Shown: positions 55,310 to 63,925, numbered from the stretch's first letter. The stretch is DNA of 64,000 nucleotides from Spirometra erinaceieuropaei (GCA_902702965.1 CACRXP010000893.1:79911-143910); one strand, 5' to 3'. Numbers and translations: made by a program. The notes: generated by a model not told the origin, from the letters alone.

Positions 55310-55375
55310 GGTACAACACTCACCTCCGATGATGAAAGCTTGTTTGCTTTTGAAACGTCTGGGAAATACACATAT
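55310..55375 (+). ncRNA. Hammerhead-like motif in the P3 tail
   Basis: CCGATGA, then T, helix II GAAAGC/GCTTTT, then GAAACGTC. The core U is replaced by C (CCGATGA for CTGATGA), which would impair cleavage. The position in the tail matches the other PLE copies. Confidence 0.3.
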
Positions 55376-55482
55376 GGTTCCAGAGATCGTCTCCTCATAT
55401 CATTTATGTCCGGGGACGCGTATCTCCGCTTCTGTCAGCAATATATATATGTACTGGAAGATGGGCATCCCAAGAAACATAA

Positions 55483-57435
55483 TTCGAAGAAGAATGAGTC
55501 CTTTGGGAAAATGAACAAACTTTATTTCGTAAATTTTCGAGTCTGGTTCCCCAGCTCGTCTTCAGACGTGTAATAAGTGTGAAGAAACAGTCAAAATTTA
55601 AACAATGCCGAAAAAATCGATATTGCTCTGTCATGACTGAGGATAGGCTAATGCTGTGGGCTGATGTCACGTCGTGATTGGCTATTACCTTTTCCATTTT
55701 TCTTTGAGACTTGTGTACATGATATCAAGGTCGATGCGTCGATTGATGCATGAATCATCAGAGTGAATGGCCTCTAGGAATTCTCGGCCTTTCTTATATG
55801 GGCAGGAACCGACAATGCGTGTTTTATCCCAAGCGAATTTGTGCCCAGTTTCAAGAGTATGCATGGCGACTTGGGATAAGTGGTCCCGCCTCTTCACTGC
55901 CAATTGGTGTTCATGTAGGCGTGTAGAGGCGGATTTTCCGGTTTGACCACAATACACTGCATTACAAGTGCCACATGGAATCTTATAGACTACTTCTTTC
56001 TTATCCAAATAGCCAACCCTATCCTTAGGGTGTACAAGCTGATTGCGTAGCGTGGTAGTCGGTTTGTGAGCCACTTGTATTTGGTGCTTCCTCAGGTGTC
56101 TTGCAACGAGTTCAGACACATTTTTAATGTAGGGAAGCGTTCGCCAATGTTTTGGTTTTGGCGTCTGATCGGAACAATCTAGTTCCTTCTCTCTTTCTTT
56201 TGATTCCTGCTCTTTCATGCATCTGCGTACAAAATCTCTGGGGTAGCCGTTTTGGGAAAATAGGTTGAATAGATAATTGAGTTCTTTATTGTAACCTTCG
56301 TTCTCAGAGCAATGTGTCTTTGCTCGATTAAGTAGGGTCTTAACAGCACTCCGTTTGTGACCCATAGGGTGGTTGCTCTCGTAATGTATGATGACTTCCG
56401 CGTAAGTTTCTTTGCGGTATACTGATGTCTGGAATGTCCCGTCAGTTTTTCGCTGTACGCGGACATCAAGAAATGGAAATGTGCTGTTAGCTTCTCTTTC
56501 GAGCGTGAACGTAATTCCCGGTAGTGTTGAGTTGATAGCTTTATGCAGAGTTTCTAGTTGATCTCTCTTGACGATGACAAAGGTGTCATCGACGTAGCGT
56601 ACCCACAATTTGGGATTGAATAATGGTAAGGCCATAGTCTCTAATTTTTGCATTGTGACTTCAGCCAAAAATCCAGAAATAGGTGACCCCATAGGAGCCC
56701 CTTTCAGCTGTCGATAACATTCATGTGCGAACGAGAAGTTCGTTTCCAGACATTGGTCCAAGAGCTCAAGCAAGGCAGATGCAGGAACATCCATGTCGTA
56801 GGACTGTAAGAGTTCTTCTGTGCACTGCCTTGCGAAATCGAGTGGTATGGACGTGAATAGAGAGATGACATCGAACGACACCATTATCTCATCTGATTCA
56901 ATAGGGAGTCCTCTTATCTTGTCTAGGAATTCAACTGAATTCTCGATTGAAGTCTCACAATCCTTTGTTAAGGGATGGAGTTTGTGGAATAGCCATTTAG
57001 AGATTTTGTAATTCGGTGCACCGATAAGTGATACTATCGGTCGCAATGGTACGTCAGGTTTGTGGACTTTTGGTAGTCCATAGATTTTAGCGATTGTTGG
57101 TTCAGTTTGTCTCAGGGATTTCGCGATTTCTCCTGGTAGTTGTTTCTTTCCTGCAAGATGTTTCAGCACTTTATCAATGGATGAAATTTGTGCTTTGGTA
57201 GGGGCAGTGGTGAGGGGCATATAAGTTGACCTATCTTCTAACAACGATAGCATCTTGTTATTGTAGGCTGCTTTGTTTAAAATTGCCGTTGAGCCTGCTT
57301 TGTCTGCAGGAAGAATGACAATGTGCTTGTCAGATTTCAGGGTTTTTAACGCCTTCATTTCCTCGCGTGACAAAACTGAAAAGTAGCTTCGGTTCTTTAG
57401 GGCCTGCACAGTGCTATTCCGAATCCCAAATTGCG
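55483..57435 (-). mobile_element. Penelope-like element P2, minus copy
   Basis: A single intact 595-codon frame (57,472-55,685) followed by a 200-bp tail ending at the sequence complementary to CTCATTCTTCTTCGAA (55,483). 5'-truncated relative to P4. A near-identical partial copy lies head to head on the plus strand from about 57,421, so 55,483-58,556 is a large imperfect palindrome. Confidence 0.85.
55516..55581 (-). ncRNA. Hammerhead-like motif, P2 minus copy
   Basis: Same fold as 58,459-58,524 on the opposite strand. Helix I arms AAGTGTG-side and CAAACTT-side as read on plus, with core CTGAAGA, helix II with bulged A and GGAA loop, and GAAAA. Confidence 0.45.
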
Positions 57436-57472
57436 GGTACGCTACGTCGATGACACATTTTGTCATCGTCAA
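55685..57472 (-). CDS. PLE P2 RT plus GIY-YIG endonuclease, intact frame
   Basis: 595 codons without interruption. I-V-I-L-P-A-D-K-A-G-S-T (residues about 51-62), Y-G-L-P-K-V-H-K-P, V-S-F-D-V-I-S-L-F-T-S-I-P, K-G-A-P-M-G-S-P-I-S-G and Y-V-D-D (293-296) are all RT blocks of Penelope-like elements. The GIY-YIG domain is about 494-575 (V-V-Y-K-I-P-C-G-T-C, then A-V-Y-C-G-Q-T-G, then L-H-E-H-Q and E-F-L-E-A). Catalytic residues appear intact. The first dozen codons probably come from the inversion junction, and the N-terminal region seen in P4 is missing. Confidence 0.85.
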   Translation of the reverse strand: MTMTKCVIDVAYPQFGIRNSTVQALKNRSYFSVLSREEMKALKTLKSDKHIVILPADKAGSTAILNKAAYNNKMLSLLEDRSTYMPLTTAPTKAQISSIDKVLKHLAGKKQLPGEIAKSLRQTEPTIAKIYGLPKVHKPDVPLRPIVSLIGAPNYKISKWLFHKLHPLTKDCETSIENSVEFLDKIRGLPIESDEIMVSFDVISLFTSIPLDFARQCTEELLQSYDMDVPASALLELLDQCLETNFSFAHECYRQLKGAPMGSPISGFLAEVTMQKLETMALPLFNPKLWVRYVDDTFVIVKRDQLETLHKAINSTLPGITFTLEREANSTFPFLDVRVQRKTDGTFQTSVYRKETYAEVIIHYESNHPMGHKRSAVKTLLNRAKTHCSENEGYNKELNYLFNLFSQNGYPRDFVRRCMKEQESKEREKELDCSDQTPKPKHWRTLPYIKNVSELVARHLRKHQIQVAHKPTTTLRNQLVHPKDRVGYLDKKEVVYKIPCGTCNAVYCGQTGKSASTRLHEHQLAVKRRDHLSQVAMHTLETGHKFAWDKTRIVGSCPYKKGREFLEAIHSDDSCINRRIDLDIMYTSLKEKWKR

Positions 57473-58355
57473 GAGAGATCAACTAGAAACTCTGCATAAA
57501 GCTATCAACTCAACACTACCGGGAATTACGTTCACGCTCGAAAGAGAAGCTAACAGCACACTTCCATTTCTTGATGTCCTCGTACAGCGAAAAACTGACG
57601 GGACATTCCAGACATCAGTATACCGCAAAGAAACTTACGCGGAAGTCATCATACATTACGAGAGCAACCACCCTATGGGTCACAAACGGAGTGCTGTTAA
57701 GACCCTACTTAATCGAGCAAAGACACATTGCTCTGAGAACGAAGGTTACAAAAAAGAACTCAATTATCTATTCAACCTATTTTCCCAAAACGGCTACCCC
57801 AGAGATTTTGTACGCAGATGCATGAAAGAGCAGGAATCAAAAGAAAGAGAGAAGGAACTAGATTGTTCCGATCAGACGCCAAAACCAAAACATTGGCGAA
57901 CGCTTCCCTACATTAAAAATGTGTCTGAACTCGTTGCAAGACACCTGAGGAAGCACCAAATACAAGTGGCTCACAAACCGACTACCACGCTACGCAATCA
58001 GCTTGTACACCCTAAGGATAGGGTTGGCTATTTGGATAAGAAAGAAGTAGTCTATAAGATTCCATGTGGCACTTGTAATGCAGTGTATTGTGGTCAAACC
58101 GGAAAATCCGCCTCTACACGCCTACATGAACACCAATTGGCAGTGAAGAGGCGGGACCACTTATCCCAAGTCGCCATGCATACTCTTGAAACTGGGCACA
58201 AATTCGCTTGGGATAAAACACGCATTGTCGGTTCCTGCCCATATAAGAAAGGCCGAGAATTCCTAGAGGCCATTCACTCTGATGATTCATGCATCAATCG
58301 ACGCATCGACCTTGATATCATGTACACAAGTCTCAAAGAAAAATGGAAAAGGTAA
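57411..58355 (+). pseudogene. PLE P2 plus copy: RT after the active site plus GIY-YIG
   Basis: A 314-codon frame. Residues 1-13 are out of frame relative to the RT. From F-V-I-V-K-R-D-Q-L-E-T onward it is almost identical to the minus copy, with a complete GIY-YIG domain. The Y-V-D-D codons are present upstream (57,439-57,450) but in another frame because of a small indel (ACACATTTTGTC for ACACCTTTGTC). It is therefore an RT-less endonuclease frame. Confidence 0.8.
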
Positions 58356-58556
58356 TAGCCAATCACGACGTGACATCAGCCCACAGCATTAGCCCATCCT
58401 CAGTCATGACAGAGCAATATCGATTTTTTCGGCATTGTTTAAATTTTGACTGTTTCTTCACACTTATTACACGTCTGAAGACGAGCTGGGGAACCAGACT
58501 CGAAAATTTACGAAATAAAGTTTGTTCATTTTCCCAAAGGACTCATTCTTCTTCGA
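57421..58556 (+). mobile_element. Penelope-like element P2, plus copy (3' half)
   Basis: The 3' half of P2 on the plus strand with its full tail to CTCATTCTTCTTCGAA. It starts at AATCCCAAATTG, a 12-bp string that is also found in the minus copy next to its Y-V-D-D codons (as read on the minus strand). This suggests a microhomology junction. Confidence 0.8.
58459..58524 (+). ncRNA. Hammerhead-like motif, P2 plus copy
   Basis: Helix I arms CACACTT/AAGTTTG (one mismatch), core CTGAAGA (58,475-58,481), one C, helix II GAG-CTGG/CCAG-A-CTC with a GGAA tetraloop, then GAAA, helix III ATTT/AAAT with ACG loop and a candidate cleavage site after ATA (58,517). The extra C between core and helix II departs from the consensus. 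Confidence 0.45.
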
Positions 58557-58624
58557 AATATATGTATATCTATATGAATAATGGAGGTAGTATGCATTCC
58601 GAGGCGATATAATAAAAGGAGAAG

Positions 58625-58697
58625 GCTCTTCGGAAAATCGAGGTATACTCGTGAATTTTCAAGTCGGTTACGCCAACCCGTCGTCAGACGAAAATGA
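58625..58697 (-). ncRNA. Hammerhead-like motif in P4 pLTR
   Basis: On the minus strand: TTCG, core CTGACGA, one C, helix II, GAAAAT, CGAG/CTCG hairpin, ATTTTC, then CGAA to close helix I with TTCG. The hairpin in helix III is TGAGT/ACTCA in P1 (51,592-51,666), so base pairs are kept while the sequence changes. Confidence 0.45.
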
Positions 58698-58911
58698 AAA
58701 TTGTGAGGGAGATAATCCTACTAGGGAGTCAGGGGGACATCGAGGTTACATCGACAAGACAGGAGTTTATGTGTGGGGGGTGAAGAACGTGTTTGGATAG
58801 GTGGCGGAAGTTAGGGGTGGTGTTGGGGGTTTCACACATGGTTCACTCTGTGGGGGAGGTGCTGAATCCATGATATTCTACATGGCCGAACATGGATTAG
58901 CAGTTGGTGGC

Positions 58912-59691
58912 TTAGGGTGGGCTCAAGCCGGCGAACCGTGAACGTAAGCCTTCGTATTGAGCGTCCAAGTCGACATGGCGGTTGATGCTATTGCTATTAG
59001 AGTGCCAAGCTTCTAGAAACTCTCGCGCTTGTTTGGTGTTGGCACTAGCGATCACTTCGGTCCCCTCCCAGTTGAAGCGGTGATCACACGCAAGGGAGTG
59101 CGCAAACACGAGAGACAAGGGGTCCCGTCGGCGGATGGCCAACTTATGTTCGTTAATGCGGGTCCCAAGTCGTCGGCCGGTATGCCCAACATAAACGCTA
59201 GAGCAGTTTGAACATGGAATGCGGTAAATGACATTTGTTTGCTGCTCCTTCGGTATGGGGTCTTTTACCCGGGGTAATGTCGTGCGCAATGAAGACGCCG
59301 GTTTGTGGGCGATGGAGATGCCGCATTGATTTAATTGTCGAATGATCGCTTCGGAAATTCTCGGCATGTAGGGCAGGGAATAGAATTTCCTTGATACCCT
59401 GTCTCCGTTAGAGTCGACGTTTTGTGGTTGTTGCTGACGTCTGAGACAATTTTTCACAAAGCTCGCCGGGTATCCGTTGAGTCGGAAAAAGCGATGCAAG
59501 TAGGCCAGTTCATCTTTGAGTAAATCGGCGCTAGTGCAGTAACGATAGGCCCTGTGGAAAAGGGTCCGGACACAGCTTCTTTTATGGGCTGCTGGGTAGT
59601 TACTCTGATAGCTCAGGATGATCTCAGCGTCAGAGCTTTTCCGATGAACGCTTGTTGCGATGTCGCCGTCACTGAGCTTTTGTATGCTCAC
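58912..59691 (-). CDS. PLE P4 C-terminal part: RT thumb plus GIY-YIG
   Basis: 259 codons, in the same frame as the upstream 499-codon piece. R-T-L-F-H-R-A-Y and S-L-P-Y-M-P-R-I-S-E-A precede the GIY-YIG domain (about 153-235) with N-V-I-Y-R-I-P-C-S-N-C, then S-V-Y-V-G-H-T-G-R, then R-I-N-E-H-K and E-F-L-E-A-W-H-S. No internal lesion. Confidence 0.85.
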   Translation of the reverse strand: MSIQKLSDGDIATSVHRKSSDAEIILSYQSNYPAAHKRSCVRTLFHRAYRYCTSADLLKDELAYLHRFFRLNGYPASFVKNCLRRQQQPQNVDSNGDRVSRKFYSLPYMPRISEAIIRQLNQCGISIAHKPASSLRTTLPRVKDPIPKEQQTNVIYRIPCSNCSSVYVGHTGRRLGTRINEHKLAIRRRDPLSLVFAHSLACDHRFNWEGTEVIASANTKQAREFLEAWHSNSNSINRHVDLDAQYEGLRSRFAGLSPP

Positions 59692-59760
59692 GTCTAGGAT
59701 CGGGAGGGTGCCTCCTTTTGCATCTTCACGAGTGAATTGTAGTGCTGGGAAGGCGCCATT

Positions 59761-61260
59761 CTAGCTCTGGTGAAATCGCTCAACTTCACAGGTCTTAACG
59801 ATGACAAATGTGTCATCTACGTATCTGAGCCACGTTTTTGGTTGGAAACTTTGCACAACATCTTGTTCTAGTCGTTGTAAGACTAGTTCTGCAAGTAGCC
59901 TCGAAATTGGTGAACCCATTGGGGTGCCCTTAACATGCTGGTAGTATTTGCCATCGAATTGGCAATAGTTATTGAGGCAGAGCTTAAGCAATTCTAGAAC
60001 GTGTTGTGTTGGACGGTCGATGGGATTGTCTCGTAAGCGTTGCGCCACGCTCTCAATGGCAAGGTCATGTGGTATTGAGGAAAACAATGCGACAACATCA
60101 AATGATACAATACTTTCATCAGGACTTACTTTAAGACCTTCAATCCTTTGAAGGAATGCCTGAGAATTTGTAATGCTGTATTGTGATCCATCAGCGAGGT
60201 GCTTCAGATGCCTGTAAAGCCATTTGGCTAGGTTGTAAGTGGGCGACCCGATGAGTGGCACTATTATCCTCAATGGTGCATCTGGTTTATGCACTTTTGG
60301 AAGGCCATAGGCTTGCGCGATACGGGGGTCAGTGAGAGTCATGAATTGGGAGTCATTTGGGTTAATCAGCTTCAGTCGAGCGAGTTCATTCACCTTCTTC
60401 TTTATAACCGCGGCCTGCTTCTTCGTCGGGTTCTCAGCGAGTGGTGCGTAAGCTTCCCTGTCATTAAAGATAGTGTTTGCTTTTCGAACATAATCAGCCT
60501 TGTCCATGATGACGGTTGTGCCTCCTCTGTCAGCAGGTACAACCACGATACTGTCATCAGTCTTCAGAGATCGCAACCCATTTTCTTCATGGACGGTCAA
60601 GTTACCGTGACGTTTTCTTTGTCGAAGAAGACCACTTGCACAACTGCGTATGTCCGCACGCACGTCTTCAGGGATAGCAGAAGCCAATAGGACGGATTCA
60701 AGACTCGCAAGGAAGTTTGTTGGTGCTGCATCGGTATGATAGAATTTAAGTCCTTTAGACAATAGGCTTATCTCGGCGGGTGTTAGACTCCTTTTCGAAA
60801 GGTTAACGACTCTCGCAGACATGCTGCACTTGTCGGTAGGACAGAGAAGGGATTGCAGTTTATCATTCAACTCGGCTCGCTTCTTCATTCTGGCATCTGT
60901 TGAGGTCGCATTTATACGTTGTAGTATGGCTTCGAAGATATCTTCAGGTAAGGATGAGAAGCACTGGTTCTTAAGGCCGGAGATTATTGTCTCATATCTA
61001 GAAAGTCGGTGGTGCACGTCTGATATAACGACACTCAAAACACGGAATCCGTATTTGCGTGCGAGTAGCCTTCCTGTCTCATTTGGTAGAGTGGGCTTGA
61101 AGCGAAGGGACTTCGGTAAGATGCCATGATCGCGACAGCGGTGAAGGAAAGTCAGTTGTTCGGTTGTCTTCGCCTGCCTCTGTGAGAATTTCTCCCAGCG
61201 TCTGGTAATAATAAGCGTATGACGCCCAAAATTATGATGAATAATGGAGGTAGTATGCAT
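59761..61260 (-). CDS. PLE P4 N-terminal part: N-terminal region plus RT
   Basis: 499 codons. An N-terminal region absent from P2 spans about 1-220 (with R-D-H-G-I-L-P-K-S-L, basic and helical). RT blocks are V-V-V-P-A-D-R-G-G-T-T-V-I-M-D-K, Y-G-L-P-K-V-H-K-P-D, S-F-D-V-V-A-L-F-S-S-I-P, K-G-T-P-M-G-S-P-I-S and Y-V-D-D (480-483). It ends at TAG (59,761-59,763) after F-H-Q-S. P1 has Leu at that place, so TTG to TAG is the likely change. Exactly 23 sense codons connect it in frame to the next piece. Confidence 0.85.
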   Translation of the reverse strand: MHTTSIIHHNFGRHTLIITRRWEKFSQRQAKTTEQLTFLHRCRDHGILPKSLRFKPTLPNETGRLLARKYGFRVLSVVISDVHHRLSRYETIISGLKNQCFSSLPEDIFEAILQRINATSTDARMKKRAELNDKLQSLLCPTDKCSMSARVVNLSKRSLTPAEISLLSKGLKFYHTDAAPTNFLASLESVLLASAIPEDVRADIRSCASGLLRQRKRHGNLTVHEENGLRSLKTDDSIVVVPADRGGTTVIMDKADYVRKANTIFNDREAYAPLAENPTKKQAAVIKKKVNELARLKLINPNDSQFMTLTDPRIAQAYGLPKVHKPDAPLRIIVPLIGSPTYNLAKWLYRHLKHLADGSQYSITNSQAFLQRIEGLKVSPDESIVSFDVVALFSSIPHDLAIESVAQRLRDNPIDRPTQHVLELLKLCLNNYCQFDGKYYQHVKGTPMGSPISRLLAELVLQRLEQDVVQSFQPKTWLRYVDDTFVIVKTCEVERFHQS

Positions 61261-61315
61261 TCCGAGGCGATATAATAAAAGGAGATGGCTCGTCGGAAAA
61301 TCGACGTATATATAT

Positions 61316-61601
61316 ATATATAGTGGTAGGGGGCGCTCACCGATCGTTCATACGAAACTCACTCGTTCCGTTGTGCCTTAAGGGCTCTCTCTCGAGCCCA
61401 ACCAGCAGCCGCACAGCGGCGCATGATATATAGGCAGAATGCTATTAATACCGATTTTTTCGGCATGTTTACATTTTTACCGTTTTTTACACTTGCTGCA
61501 CATCTGACGACGAACTTGGGGACCGGATCCGACATTTTTCTCAGTTCCCAATCGCGCTCATTTTAATGCTACTTATGTTTCTTCGAATTTTTATATTTCA
61601 G

Positions 61602-61611
<10 letters not shown>
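61316..61611 (+). mobile_element. PLE terminal region (P6)
   Basis: Plus strand. It shares GGGGGCGCTCACCGATCGTT with the complement of 37,610-37,710 and CTCGAGCCCAACCAGCAGCC with 51,090-51,120. A hammerhead-like core CTGACGACGAACTTGGGGAC lies at about 61,505, then a PLE end (CTTATGTTTCTTCGAA). No coding sequence is left. Confidence 0.65.

Positions 61612-61628
<17 letters not shown>
61612..61628. repeat. (TA)n microsatellite
   Basis: Short alternating TA run between the PLE P6 end and a SINE. Confidence 0.85.
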
Positions 61629-61632
<4 letters not shown>

Positions 61633-61689
61633 CCGAAAGAACAGCGTTAAGAGCATGTTCGTTAAACCTAATTGAGGAGCTCATCTGTT

Positions 61690-61890
61690 AGAATAGGTAT
61701 TCCCGATCACAGCCGACCGGACACCGCGCCCGTGGTTCAGTGATAGAGAGTCAGACTTCGGGACGAAATATCGCGGTTTCAAATCGCAATCGATCCGCAC
61801 TTGGATTTAATTATGATAACGGCTAAGAGGCCAGAAATGACCATTCGGGTCTGCTTTGTCTTTGTCGATAGTATCTCATTTACTTATAAA
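61690..61890 (+). mobile_element. tRNA-derived SINE, second copy
   Basis: A-box-like GTGGTTCAGTGATAGAG and B-box-like GCGGTTTCAAATCGC near 61,730-61,785, then the same body as 51,308-51,504 (ACGGCTAAGAGGCCAGAAAT, CTTTGTCTTTGTCGATAGTA). More diverged than the first copy. Confidence 0.65.
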
Positions 61891-61984
61891 ACTAGTCGCT
61901 GTGTGTGCCTTTGAGTGTTCTAGTATCGGCCTAAATGCACATCGGAAGAAGCACGTTCCGTTACCTGATCTGTCAATATATATA

Positions 61985-62880
61985 TTTCGAAGTATGAGTC
62001 CTTTGGGAAAATGAACGAACTTTATTTCGTAAATTTTCGAGTCTGGATGCCACCTCGTCTTCAGACGTGTATGTAGTGTGAAGAAACAGTCAAAATTTAA
62101 ACACGCCCAAAAAATCGATATCGCTTTGTCAGGGCTGAGGATGGGCTAATGCTGTGGGCTGATGTCACGTCGTGATTGGCTATTACCTTTTCCATTTTTC
62201 CGTGAGATTTGTGTAATTGGCGTCAAGATCGATGTGTCGATTGATGCATGAATCATCAGAGTGAAAAGCCTCTAGGAATTCTCGGCCTTTCTTATGTGGG
62301 CAGGAACCGACAATGCGTGTTATATACCAAGCGAATTTGTGTCCAGTTTCAAGAGTATGCATGGCGACTTGGGATAAGTATGTGTAGAGGCGGATTTTCC
62401 GGTTTGACCACAATACGCTGCATTACAAGTGCCACGTGCATTTTTATGAACTACTTCTTTTTTTATTTAAATAGCCAGCCCTATTCTTAGGGTCTACAAG
62501 CTCATTGCGTAGCGTTGTCGTCGGTTTGTGAACTAACTGTATTTCGTGCTTCCTCAGGTGTCTTTTAACGAGTTCAGACACATTTTTAATGTAGGGAAGC
62601 GTTCGCCACTGTTTTAGTTTTGGCGTCTGAACGGAAGAATCTGGTTCCTTCTCTCATTTTTTGATTCCTGCTGTTTCATGCATCGGCGTACAAAATCCCT
62701 AGGGGAGCCATTTTAGGAAGATAGGTTGAACAGATAATTGAGTTCTTCTTTTTACCCTTTGTTCTCAGAGCAATGTGTCTTTGCTCGATTACTTAGGGTG
62801 TTAACAGCGCTCCGGTTGTGAGCCATAGGGTGGTTGCTTTGTAGTGTGGGATAACTTCCGTTTAAGTTTCTGTTACGGCT
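61985..62880 (-). mobile_element. Penelope-like element P2-type, old copy
   Basis: Minus strand, with the P2 tail at the left (61,985-62,180, including a hammerhead-like site at about 62,039-62,071), then a decayed GIY-YIG region. The frame at 62,183-62,413 has H-T-L-E-T-G-H-K-F-A-W and K-K-G-R-E-F-L-E-A. More upstream sequence to about 62,870 matches P2 at 55,990-56,410 with many indels. Dead. Confidence 0.75.
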
Positions 62881-63273
62881 CTTACTTGTCCCTTAATGCT
62901 TTTCTGCATATGTATCTGCGTATTTCACTCTGTCCGAAAGGATCTGTTTTGCGTTTACTGTAAATGCTATATAATAAGTTACCACCTCCCTGTTTGGAAT
63001 GTACTCCGTACAGTATTTCCTCATCAGGACTAATTATTGCTCCATGTACGATCTCTGTCACATTGAAATGTAGAACCTCCATGCATATACAGTATACATC
63101 AAAACCGGGCTTGGATAATTGTTTTTGACATTTAATTCTTGAGGCTTTATATAACAGCAGAAAATGTAAAATGATTGTTAAAATCAACGGACCTAATTGA
63201 TGTTGAAATGTTATTCATCTCTATTATCTGCATATAAAGACCTATCTCTTAATAACCCCCTACTGTTTTCTAG
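62881..63273. other. Intronic stretch before the transmembrane exon
   Basis: No recognised repeat. A minus-strand frame of 101 codons (62,882-63,187) has no motif. The last bases form the acceptor CTGTTTTCTAG. Confidence 0.35.
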
Positions 63274-63382
63274 ATTCAAACAACCTCAATGCTGGTGAGA
63301 TTGCAGGCGTAGTTATAGCAATTCTGATCGTTCTCCTCCTCATCATTTTACTCATCGTAGGTTTAAGCCGAAGAAGTAAAAA
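63274..63382 (+). CDS. Host gene transmembrane exon, phase 1-2
   Basis: Acceptor TGTTTTCTAG, in phase 1 (G/AT gives Asp). It encodes D-S-N-N-L-N-A-G-E-I-A-G, then a hydrophobic helix of about 20 residues rich in V, I and L, then the stop-transfer R-R-S-K. The donor GTGAGC overlaps a TGA: unspliced, the protein would end K-K-stop at 63,384-63,386. Spliced, it continues into 63,789. A type I topology is expected (FN3 domains outside, basic side inside). Confidence 0.65.
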
Positions 63383-63788
63383 GTGAGCGATCTATTGAAA
63401 TATATAACATTTGAAGTTTGCACCCTTCCTTTATTTTCTGTCGATAATGGCAGGCGTTTTACATTTTCTACAGTACAAATGTTATCAAGAAGGATAAGTA
63501 GACCGCATGAGAGTTAAAATATATAGCACATTTCCTTCAAGATACTAATGAGCGTTATGCGAAACTATTTTTTTAGTGATTGGAATACAGACGCCTTTGA
63601 TTTGAGGTGAGGACCGGTCAATTTTTTGTATATTTGTTTCTGGGGTTCGTTTAAAGTACTTGGACGTCACAGACTTTCCCTGCCCTTATTGCACGCAGTC
63701 AGTGCACACTAGTGTTTACTTAATGTTTTTGCTTATTCCGGTCTCCCTTTGCGGAGTCTTAATTCTTCTCCAATTAAATACGTTGCAG

Positions 63789-63810
63789 ATCTGAATACGA
63801 CCCACTAGAG
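63789..63810 (+). CDS. Host gene cytoplasmic micro-exon (22 nt)
   Basis: Acceptor CGTTGCAG, donor GTTTGT (weak). With AA from the previous exon it gives K-S-E-Y-D-P-L-E. The Y-D-P-L tetrad fits the tyrosine-based Y-x-x-phi sorting signal recognised by clathrin adaptors. Phase 2 to phase 0. Confidence 0.45.
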
Positions 63811-63901
63811 GTTTGTTTTATAAGCCATTCTTTGCTATATTTAAATGTCTAGATTTTAAAAGCAACAATGTTTTCTAAACAAAGTTTATCTTTTTTGTTA
63901 G

Positions 63902-63925
63902 GAGTGTTTTAATTTGAACGTGTAA
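63902..63925 (+). CDS. Host gene terminal coding exon
   Basis: Acceptor TTTTTTGTTAG, then E-C-F-N-L-N-V and TAA (63,923-63,925). A consensus donor (CG/GTAAGC at 63,927) follows, so the 3' UTR may itself be spliced. The intron between 63,810 and 63,902 is 91 bp. Confidence 0.4.
   Translation, partial: ECFNLNV

Larger units (their letters stand above)
53654..55435 (+). mobile_element. Penelope-like element P3, GIY-YIG deleted
   Basis: Plus strand. N-terminal frame to 53,840, 53,841-54,461 (RT N-terminus), 54,516-54,953 (RT active site), decayed thumb to about 55,110, then a non-coding tail with a hammerhead-like fold. The GIY-YIG domain expected after the thumb is absent, so this copy has an internal deletion. 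One TAG (54,460) and several frameshifts are present. Confidence 0.8.
58573..61315 (-). mobile_element. Penelope-like element P4, near full length with terminal direct repeats
   Basis: Minus strand. A repeat containing ATGAATAATGGAGGTAGTAT, then GCATTCCGAGGCGATATAAT occurs at 58,573-58,650 and again at 61,238-61,310. These look like the pseudo-LTRs typical of PLEs. Between them are 783 codons in one frame (61,260-58,912) broken once by TAG, then a long tail. It is the best-preserved PLE by length. Confidence 0.85.

Noticed and set aside
62882..63187. 101-codon minus frame
   Set aside because: No motif. It sits in the intron just upstream of the transmembrane exon, on the opposite strand.
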